The notes below the pieces were generated by a model that was not told the DNA's origin, did no database searches, and saw nothing but the letters and a program-made list of their open reading frames with translations. This document shows, piece by piece, positions 57,946 to 64,000 of a stretch of DNA of 64,000 nt. This DNA comes from Microbacterium sp. (lineage in GTDB: Bacteria > Actinomycetota > Actinomycetes > Actinomycetales > Microbacteriaceae), in contig NZ_JAPSHY010000005.1 of assembly GCF_031179285.1 (NCBI RefSeq), positions 111,333-175,332 on the forward strand, written 5' to 3'. A program made the position numbers and the translations under genes. How positions within the stretch are numbered: the first letter of the stretch is position 1; each line of letters opens with the position of its first letter.

Positions 57946-59571
57946 ATGACGGCGCCTGTCCTCGACGACGAGACGACCACCGACACCGATCGCACCGCGC
58001 TTCGCCGTCGCAAGCGCGCCGAGCGCTACGCCGAGGCAGCGTCCGCCGGATGGAAGGTGTGGCTGGTGAAGATCGCGGCCCTCGCGATCCTCGACGCTGC
58101 CGCCGTGTACGCCGTCATGGTGCTCGCGTCATCCGGGTCGTGGGTGATCGCCGCGATCGTCGGCCTCGTCGCCGTCGCCATCAACGTCGTCTATCTCACA
58201 CCCGGGCTGCTGCCGGCGAAATACCTCACACCGGGTCTGATCTTCCTGCTGATCTTCCAGGTGTTCGTGGTGGGGTACACCGTCTACATCGCCTTCACGA
58301 ACTACGGCACCGGGCACAACTCCACCAAGGAGGATGCGGTCACAGCCCTCATGCTGCAGTCCGAGACGAGCATCGCCGACTCGCCCGTCTACGGCACCAC
58401 CGTGCTCGAGCGTGACGGTGCGTTCTACCTGCTCGTCACCGATCCCGAGACCGAGGAAGCCGAGATCGGCACCACCGGAGAGGCGCTGAGCCCGGTCGAT
58501 GCGGAGTTCGAAGGCGGCAAGGCCGTCGCCGTCGACGGGTACACAGCGCTCGACTTCTCGCAGATCGTGCAGAATCAGTCCGCGATCGCCGCGCTCGCGG
58601 TTCCGGTCTCCGACGATCCCGCCGACGGCTATCTGCGCACGACCGACGGCTCAACCGCCTACGAGTTCATCTCGGCGCTCGCCTGGGACGCGGATGCCGG
58701 CACGATGACCGACACCGAGACCGGTGTCGTCTACCGCGACGTCGGCACCGGCGCCTTCACCTCGGATGAGGGGGAGGAGCTGCTTCCCGGCTGGAGCACG
58801 ACGGTCGGGTTCGACAACTTCGTCCGGGCGTTCACCGAGGAGTCGATCCGCGGACCGTTCATCGCCGTCACCGTCTGGACCATCGCCTTCGCGGTGCTGT
58901 CGGTGGCCACCACCTTCATCCTCGGCCTCTTCCTCGCGATCGTCTTCAACGATCCCCGCATGAAAAGCAAGAAGTACTACCGGGTCATCATGATCCTTCC
59001 CTACGCGTTCCCGGCGTTCCTGTCGGCGATCGTCTGGGCGGGCATGTTCAATCAGGACTTCGGCTTCATCAATCAGGTCCTGCTCGGAGGGGCTGAGATC
59101 CCGTGGCTGCAGAACGAGTGGCTCGCCAAGGGCGCGATCCTGCTTGCCAACCTCTGGCTCGGATACCCGTACATGTTCCTCGTGTGCACCGGAGCCATCC
59201 AGTCGATTCCAGAGGACATCACGGAGGCGGCGAGGATGGACGGCGCCGGCGTCTGGCAGATCTTCCGGCAGATCAAGTTCCCGCTGCTGCTCGTGTCGGT
59301 CGCGCCCCTGCTGATCTCGTCGTTCGCGTTCAACTTCAACAACTTCAACCTGATCTACATGCTCACCGCCGGGGGCCCGCGATTCTCGGATGCGAGCATC
59401 AACGTCGGCGCCACCGACATCCTCATCTCCATGGTCTACAAGGTGGCGTTCGTCGGTCAGCTGCGCGATTTCGGCCTCGCCAGCGCGTTCTCGATCATCA
59501 TCTTCCTCATCGTCGGCGTGATCTCCTACATCGGGTTCCGCCAGACCAAGGTCCTCGAGGAGCTCAACTGA
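57946..59571 (+). CDS. malF: Sugar ABC transporter permease (MalF-like)
   Basis: 541 residues, eight helices with a large extracytoplasmic domain (~130-270), as in enteric MalF. EAA loop EAARMDGAGVWQIFRQIKFPLL (~425-446) docks the ATPase. ATG 57946 follows GGAGAAACG. Cotranscribed with malE and malG (1 nt gap to malG). Confidence 0.93.
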   Translation: MTAPVLDDETTTDTDRTALRRRKRAERYAEAASAGWKVWLVKIAALAILDAAAVYAVMVLASSGSWVIAAIVGLVAVAINVVYLTPGLLPAKYLTPGLIFLLIFQVFVVGYTVYIAFTNYGTGHNSTKEDAVTALMLQSETSIADSPVYGTTVLERDGAFYLLVTDPETEEAEIGTTGEALSPVDAEFEGGKAVAVDGYTALDFSQIVQNQSAIAALAVPVSDDPADGYLRTTDGSTAYEFISALAWDADAGTMTDTETGVVYRDVGTGAFTSDEGEELLPGWSTTVGFDNFVRAFTEESIRGPFIAVTVWTIAFAVLSVATTFILGLFLAIVFNDPRMKSKKYYRVIMILPYAFPAFLSAIVWAGMFNQDFGFINQVLLGGAEIPWLQNEWLAKGAILLANLWLGYPYMFLVCTGAIQSIPEDITEAARMDGAGVWQIFRQIKFPLLLVSVAPLLISSFAFNFNNFNLIYMLTAGGPRFSDASINVGATDILISMVYKVAFVGQLRDFGLASAFSIIIFLIVGVISYIGFRQTKVLEELN

Positions 59572-59572
59572 C

Positions 59573-60505
59573 ATGGCAACGACACTGACCTCCGCACCCG
59601 AGACCTCGATCCCCATGACGCCGGCGCCCACGCCGCACCCGTCGCGCCGGTCCTTCGGCGTCTGGTTCCGTCAGACGGGCTGGCGGCACCTCGTCGGCAT
59701 CGCGATGCTCATCTTCTCGGCCTTCCCGCTGCTGTACGTGCTCTCGGCCTCGTTCAACCCCGGCGGCACGCTGCTCACGGCGAACGGCTTGTTCCAGACC
59801 TTCAGCCTCGACGCCTACGTCCGGCTCTTCCAGGATCCGCAGCGCCCCTACGGCGCCTGGTTCGTGAACTCGATCGTCATCGGACTGGCGACCGCGGTGG
59901 GAACGGTGATCCTCGGAGCCCTCGCCGCTTACTCCTTCTCGCGAATGCGCTTCCGTGGCCGACGTGCGGGGCTCTTGACCCTGCTGCTGGTGCAGATGTT
60001 CCCGCAGCTGCTCGCATTCGTCGCGATCTTCCTGCTGATGTCGACGATCGACGACATCTTCCCCGGTCTCGGTCTGAACTCGCAGATCGGTCTCATCATG
60101 GTGTACCTCGGTGGCGCGCTGGGCGTGAACACCTACCTGATGTACGGGTTCTTCAACACGGTGCCCGCCGAGATCGACGAGGCGGCGAAGATCGACGGCG
60201 CCGGTCACGCGCGCATCTTCTTCACCATCATCCTGCGGCTGGTCGCCCCGATCCTCGCCGTGGTCGGTCTTCTCGCCTTCATCGGCACCATGAACGACTT
60301 CGTGCTCGCATCCGTGCTGCTCGTCGATCCTGACAAGCAGACGCTCGCCGTCGGGCTCTTCGGATTCGTCTCCACCGAGACGGCGAAGAACTGGAGCGTG
60401 TTCTCCGCCGGGGCGATCCTGGCGTCGATCCTTCCGATGGCGCTGTTCCTGTCACTGCAGCGCTACATCGTCGGAGGACTCACCGCCGGTGCGACCAAGG
60501 GATGA
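59573..60505 (+). CDS. malG: Sugar ABC transporter permease (MalG-like)
   Basis: 310 residues, six helices, EAA loop EIDEAAKIDGAGHARIFFTIILRL (~201-224). N-terminal 35 residues Thr/Pro-rich. Pairs with MalF. It starts 1 nt after the malF stop. No ATPase or glycosidase follows, so a shared MsmX/MsiK-type ATPase elsewhere is expected, as in other actinobacteria. Confidence 0.93.
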   Translation: MATTLTSAPETSIPMTPAPTPHPSRRSFGVWFRQTGWRHLVGIAMLIFSAFPLLYVLSASFNPGGTLLTANGLFQTFSLDAYVRLFQDPQRPYGAWFVNSIVIGLATAVGTVILGALAAYSFSRMRFRGRRAGLLTLLLVQMFPQLLAFVAIFLLMSTIDDIFPGLGLNSQIGLIMVYLGGALGVNTYLMYGFFNTVPAEIDEAAKIDGAGHARIFFTIILRLVAPILAVVGLLAFIGTMNDFVLASVLLVDPDKQTLAVGLFGFVSTETAKNWSVFSAGAILASILPMALFLSLQRYIVGGLTAGATKG

Positions 60506-60660
60506 CCCTGCGGGCCCTGTCGGGGCTCGTCCGCCGCGCGAGTGCGTGCAGGACGCCGGGGCGCTGAGCCGGACGCGTCGATGCGCGCACGCGCGCCGCG
60601 CGGTAGCGTGAACGGCAGGGGCGCGCAGCCCCGGTCGCGCGAGGAGTCGGAGGGACGATC

Positions 60661-61050
60661 ATGACCGCACCCGTCAGGTCGGCGTCGACACTGGACAGCC
60701 GTGGATTCGCTCTCGTCGCGGCATTGGTGCTCGGGTTCGGTGGCCTCGTCGTCCCCGCCGCCGGCTGGGTCGTCGGTGCGGCGCTGGTGTGCGTCAGTCC
60801 GCTCTGGAGGCGGTGGGAGAAGGTGACCGCGATCGCGGCGCCGGTCGCCGTCCTCGTGCTCGCCTCGGCGATCGTCTGGGTGTCCGACGTCATCGGATCG
60901 GCGGGCCGGTCGGACGAGGGAGCGCACAACCCGCTGGTCCCGGCGGTCTACGACCTCTTCTGGTGGAATGTGATGGCCGTGGCGCTCGTCGTGGTGCCCG
61001 CATCCGGTCTGTGGCTGCTCTGGCGCCTGCGACACCACACCGCGCGCTGA
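60661..61050 (+). CDS. Small membrane protein of unknown function
   Basis: 129 residues, four hydrophobic helices (about 17-45, 55-75, 95-118 region) with Trp-rich loops and no recognised motif. GGAGGGACG lies 5 nt before the ATG. Preceded by ~155 bp without a gene, which contains GGGGC-GCGCA-GCCCC, a small hairpin. Confidence 0.6.
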   Translation: MTAPVRSASTLDSRGFALVAALVLGFGGLVVPAAGWVVGAALVCVSPLWRRWEKVTAIAAPVAVLVLASAIVWVSDVIGSAGRSDEGAHNPLVPAVYDLFWWNVMAVALVVVPASGLWLLWRLRHHTAR

Positions 61051-61131
61051 CGCGAGAACGCCGAACACGCGTTCGTGTCGATCCGGCGCGCGAGACCGGG
61101 GGAGCCGCGATGCGCGTCGTAGCGTGTGGGC

Positions 61132-61284
61132 ATGGCACGTGTCGGGGGCAGGAACATCGCGCTGAGCTGGGTCGCCGGGATCTTCTGTGCGGGCGTCGTC
61201 GCCGCGCTGTTGTGGCTGGCGCTTCCCATCGCTCCGGTGCTCGGCGACCTCTTCGGAGAGGTGCTTCGCCGAGCCCAGTTCTGA
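61132..61284 (+). CDS. Small 50-residue membrane protein
   Basis: Encodes MARVGGRNIALSWVAG... with one long hydrophobic helix (about 8-37) and a basic end (EVLRRAQF). TAGCGT lies exactly 6 nt before the ATG, the leaderless signature shared by many genes here, and codon bias is normal, supporting a real gene. Function unknown. Confidence 0.65.
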   Translation: MARVGGRNIALSWVAGIFCAGVVAALLWLALPIAPVLGDLFGEVLRRAQF

Positions 61285-61407
61285 TCCTTGGAGCCTGATT
61301 CGGGCCCGACCTCCCCCCGTTGCGGCAACACGTCGGCACGCCTGCGTCGACGCGCCCGAATGCGGCGGTACCCTCGCACTGCACACATCCGATGAGAGGC
61401 GCACCCC

Positions 61408-62472
61408 ATGAGTGACCCCGAGGTTCCCCGGTCCGAACGGCCGGAAGACGTGAACGATGTCGTCGACCGCGCCAACGCCGGTCTCGACGCCGCTGCCGCC
61501 GCGGGTGCAGACGTCCCCGGTACCGCCGCTGAGACCGGCACCGAATCACGGGTCGACCCCGACCTGGCGGCCTTCGAGGAGGCCGAGCGCGCGCACCCCG
61601 GCACCTTCTCCGCCGCAGAGCGGGCCGAAGCGGCAGAGCGGGCCGAGGCCAGGGCGGATGCGGCCGCTGACGCCAGAGAGGCCGAGGCCGCCGACGCGCG
61701 AGCCGTCGCCGCCGCTGAAGCGAGGACGGCCGACGACTCCGAGACGAGCGTCTTCGATCGACGGACCGCACCCGAATCGGACGCGTACGCGGCATCGGCC
61801 GCGCACGCGAGCGAGGAATCGGCGATGGCCGGTGCTGCATACGCATCCGGGCGAGACGCCGAGACGCAGATCGTGCCCTCCGAGCCGTCGGTGGTCCCGG
61901 TGCTGCAGCAGCCGATCTTCGTCCAGGCGCCCGAGCCACCGCGTGAGCGCGGCAATCGTGGCACCGCGGCGGCCATCGGCCTACTGGCGACACTGAGCTT
62001 CGCCATCCTGTACCTCGGCGCATCGCTCGGACTCCGAGCGATCGCCGGTGACGTGACCGGCGAGAACATCGGCGAAGCCGCGCTGGCGCCGCTGACCACC
62101 TGGGGATTCTGGGTTCCCGTGGTCGTCTTCTTCCTGGGCTTCTGGCTGCTCGGTGCGATCATCAACAGAGGGCGCTGGGGGCTGTGGGTCGTCTTCGGCA
62201 TCCTCGTCGGTGCCGTCGCCTACGGCGGACACATCCTCGGCCAGCTCTTCGAGGCGCCGTTCTGGTTGCTCACCGCGACCGAAAGCAGGGAACTCGTCGG
62301 CGAGCAGCTGCTCGCCCCGCTCGCGATCGCGGCATTCGTGTTCGCCCGCGAGCTCACCATCTGGTTCGGTGCGTGGGTCGCTCGCAGCGGTGCCCGTAAG
62401 ACCGAGCTCAACGCCGAGGCGCAGCGCGAGTACGAGCGCACCCTCGAAGCCGGCCCCACCCTGTCGAGGTAA
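61408..62472 (+). CDS. Membrane protein with long Ala/Glu-rich N-terminal region
   Basis: 354 residues. Residues 1-185 are hydrophilic and alanine/glutamate/arginine-rich (AERAEAAERAEARADAAADA, a possible coiled coil at ~70-110), then five hydrophobic helices from ~190 and a basic C-terminus. No family recognised. GAGAGG lies 7 nt before the ATG. Followed by a clear terminator. Confidence 0.65.
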   Translation: MSDPEVPRSERPEDVNDVVDRANAGLDAAAAAGADVPGTAAETGTESRVDPDLAAFEEAERAHPGTFSAAERAEAAERAEARADAAADAREAEAADARAVAAAEARTADDSETSVFDRRTAPESDAYAASAAHASEESAMAGAAYASGRDAETQIVPSEPSVVPVLQQPIFVQAPEPPRERGNRGTAAAIGLLATLSFAILYLGASLGLRAIAGDVTGENIGEAALAPLTTWGFWVPVVVFFLGFWLLGAIINRGRWGLWVVFGILVGAVAYGGHILGQLFEAPFWLLTATESRELVGEQLLAPLAIAAFVFARELTIWFGAWVARSGARKTELNAEAQREYERTLEAGPTLSR

Positions 62473-62492
62473 TCACGAACACCACCACGCCG

Positions 62493-62523
62493 AACCCCCG
62501 CGGAGCAGACCCCGCGGGGGTTT
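62493..62523 (+). terminator. Terminator after 61408-62472
   Basis: AACCCCCGCGG (62493-62503) and CCGCGGGGGTT (62512-62522), an 11-bp perfect stem with an 8-nt loop AGCAGACC, followed by TTC. A typical high-GC intrinsic terminator. Confidence 0.75.
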
Positions 62524-62552
62524 CGGCCGTCCTGGCGCAGGTCCTCGCCACG

Positions 62553-62972
62553 GTGAGCTTCTTCGCGCTCGCAGTCCTGGCACTCGGTGTCGCGAGCGTC
62601 GTGACGGACAGCGACATCATCTCGGTGCCCGGCCTCGGACCGATCCCGGGCGTCGTGGGGATGCTGGCTGCCGTCTCTGCCTTCGCGGCCGGCCTCGGCG
62701 GCGCCCTGCGCGCCCCGCATCCGTCCTTCCTGGCGGCCCCCGTGATCGCGCTCGCCACAGCGCTGATCCACCTCGTGCTGGTGTGGCTCTCCGTTCTCAT
62801 CGCCACAGGCGATCTCGTGACGGCGACCGTCGTGGCTGGAGGGCTCGTGCAGCGCGGGGCGAGCCTCGCGCTGTTCATCGCCGCCGCGATCGCGGCGTGG
62901 GGCGGGATTGCACTGCGTCGCACGCGATCGGCTCGACCGCGCTGGCCCTGGGAGCGCGAGGAGGACGAGTGA
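62553..62972 (+). CDS. Small polytopic membrane protein of unknown function
   Basis: 139 residues, four helices (1-18, 32-60, 66-90, 100-118) ending in a basic/acidic tail (RPRWPWEREEDE). GTG 62553 is used, without clear Shine-Dalgarno. The reading frame stays open upstream through the terminator to an ATC codon at 62472, so the true start is uncertain. No function recognised. Confidence 0.6.
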   Translation: MSFFALAVLALGVASVVTDSDIISVPGLGPIPGVVGMLAAVSAFAAGLGGALRAPHPSFLAAPVIALATALIHLVLVWLSVLIATGDLVTATVVAGGLVQRGASLALFIAAAIAAWGGIALRRTRSARPRWPWEREEDE

Positions 62973-63072
62973 CCGCCGAGCGCCGTCGGCGTCCGCGCGA
63001 GCGGTGGCTGCCGCAGCACCACGCGGCGGCGGAATCGGCGCGACCGCCCGTCGCGCGCCGTACCCTGTAACT

Positions 63073-63720
63073 GTGGAGCGATCGCTGGAGACGCAGGTGG
63101 ACCAGGCCGTCGAGGCCTGGTTGCGCTGGGTGCCGCGCTGGGAGCCGGCGACCCACCGCGGTCGCGTCGCGCCGTGCCGTCGCTGCCTGGGCTCGCCGAT
63201 CCTGTCGGCTGCCGGAATCGGCGCGAACGTCCCCCACGGGGTGCAGCATGGACTGTCGACGCGCATCAAGAGCATCGTCGACCATGCGGTCGCCGAATAC
63301 ACCGCCCGCAATCTCCCCATGCTGCAGCACGAGCTGGACCAGCAGGCCGAACGCAACCGCGCCCGCAGCTACCGCCCCACCGATGGGCTGGCGCCGGAGT
63401 TCGACGGGCTACCGCTCGACCCCGAACCCGTGCCGGGTGCGCCGTTCCTCTTCACCATCGCCGGGATGGCCGACGACGCGTCCGCTGAGCTGCCTCCGCT
63501 GCCTCCGCTGACCGATGAGGCGAAGGCGGCGCTCCGTCAGGAGGTCGCCCTCGCCGACGAATACGCCAACATGGTGGGGCGGGAGATCTGCGGCATCCTT
63601 CTGCGACACCGGCTCGACATCCAGGCGGCCATATCGCAGCACGTCGAGCCCCAGATCGAGGCGCTGCTGGCCGAGCTGACCCAGGCGCTGGACTCACCGT
63701 TCGATCCCGACAGCCCCTGA
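63073..63720 (+). CDS. Conserved protein of unknown function
   Basis: 215 residues, cytosolic. CRRCLG (about 35-40) is a Cys pair that could bind metal; the C-terminal half is helical and acidic/Pro-rich (PLPPLTDEAKAALRQEV). Function unknown. TACCCT lies 6 nt before GTG 63073 (leaderless). It precedes rpsL, from which it is separated by 223 bp. Confidence 0.65.
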   Translation: MERSLETQVDQAVEAWLRWVPRWEPATHRGRVAPCRRCLGSPILSAAGIGANVPHGVQHGLSTRIKSIVDHAVAEYTARNLPMLQHELDQQAERNRARSYRPTDGLAPEFDGLPLDPEPVPGAPFLFTIAGMADDASAELPPLPPLTDEAKAALRQEVALADEYANMVGREICGILLRHRLDIQAAISQHVEPQIEALLAELTQALDSPFDPDSP

Positions 63721-63722
63721 GC

Positions 63723-63738
63723 GCCCCGCGCGCGGGGC
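63723..63738 (+). terminator. Palindromic terminator-like hairpin
   Basis: GCCCCGCGCGCGGGGC directly after the preceding stop, a 16-bp palindrome giving a short GC-rich stem. No U-tract. Confidence 0.45.
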
Positions 63739-63748
63739 GGCTGCTCAT

Positions 63749-63777
63749 TTGACCGGCAGGTTACGCGGCATTACACT
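63749..63777 (+). promoter_or_regulatory. rpsL (str operon) promoter
   Basis: TTGACC (63749-63754) and TACACT (63772-63777) with 17-bp spacing: a strong sigma-A-type promoter. The transcript would carry a ~160-nt leader before rpsL with several hairpins, including GCACGTC-TT-GACGTGC (63791-63806) and CCCACC/GGTGGG (around 63848 and 63885). Confidence 0.75.
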
Positions 63778-63943
63778 TGGGCAGGTGTGTGCACGTCTTG
63801 ACGTGCGCGCTGGGCGTCGGCACCTCGCCGGTCTGCCCCCACGGCATACCCACCACACCAAAAGCACTCCGGCTCCGGCGTGCCGGTGGGTCATGATGTG
63901 AAACCCATCACGCTGTCACCGTGCAGCACTATGAGGAGAGAAC

Positions 63944-64000
63944 GTGCCAACCATTCAGCAGTTGGTTCGCAAGGGTCGCTCGCCCAAGGTCACCAAGACC
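63944..64000 (+). CDS. rpsL: 30S ribosomal protein S12 (3' truncated)
   Basis: GTG at 63944 with GAGGAGAG upstream opens PTIQQLVRKGRSPKVTKT, the invariant N-terminus of S12; the gene runs out of the window after 19 codons. First gene of the str operon (rpsL, rpsG, fusA, tuf). Confidence 0.97.
   Translation, partial: MPTIQQLVRKGRSPKVTKT

Noticed and set aside
62969..63070. 33-codon GTG ORF overlapping the previous stop (Arg-rich)
   Set aside because: No Shine-Dalgarno or motif, and its 3' part contains the TACCCT promoter of the next gene.
1..64000. Mobile elements, prophage genes, rRNA
   Set aside because: No transposase, integrase, phage structural gene or rRNA sequence was seen on either strand.

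Overview
The window is about 70% G+C, dense with genes on both strands, and reads as chromosomal DNA of an actinobacterium, most likely a Microbacterium-like member of the Microbacteriaceae. The reasons are menaquinone genes (menA, menD, menF, menG and a long-chain polyprenyl diphosphate synthase), an FprA-type reductase, actinobacterial families of unknown function (DUF6157, DUF6421, DUF4229, DUF5937, DUF4916), frequent GTG starts, and many leaderless promoters in which a TANNNT box lies exactly 6 nt before the start codon. No phage, insertion sequence, CRISPR array or rRNA is visible. Family names come from recalled family features; no search was run.

Layout. 1-10067: the end of a cation/proton antiporter, a glutamine amidotransferase, a LysR effector domain without its HTH, a hexapeptide protein, then a repair cluster on the minus strand (lhr helicase, an EI24-like membrane protein, a Nei/Fpg glycosylase). 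10084-17526: an ABC-F ATPase with an elaborate leader, an octapeptide-repeat membrane protein, an esterase, a NUDIX protein, a phosphatase, threonine aldolase and an MFS transporter. 17549-22082: two regulated divergons, Lrp with DUF6421/SDR and an ArsR-type DUF5937 regulator with cupin/DUF4287. 22135-24324: menA and small membrane or unknown genes.

24446-30341: a five-gene nonulosonic (sialic-type) acid polysaccharide operon: GT2, polysialyltransferase-like GT, CMP-sugar synthetase fused to a HAD phosphatase, NeuB-type synthase and a DUF6716 GT. No NeuC is present, which fits a Kdn-type route. 30486-33377: a DrrAB-like exporter divergent from a WYL regulator with a shared operator. 33438-33510: a tRNA-like structure with a CAU anticodon loop. 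33510-40656: a two-component system, an HxlR-controlled redox/resistance group and a second MFS transporter. 40761-53401: a secreted Ig-like protein, ArfB, the menaquinone/isoprenoid genes, PPK2, FprA, a lipoprotein and a hydrolase.

53406-55865: a GntR regulator divergent from an archaeal-type aspartyl-tRNA synthetase preceded by what looks like a complete translational T-box riboswitch (Asp-like specifier, T-box core, sequestrator over the Shine-Dalgarno). This is the most striking regulatory feature of the window. 55924-60505: YajQ and a malEFG-type sugar importer under two LacI-type operators. 60661-64000: small membrane proteins, then the strong promoter, structured leader and first codons of rpsL.
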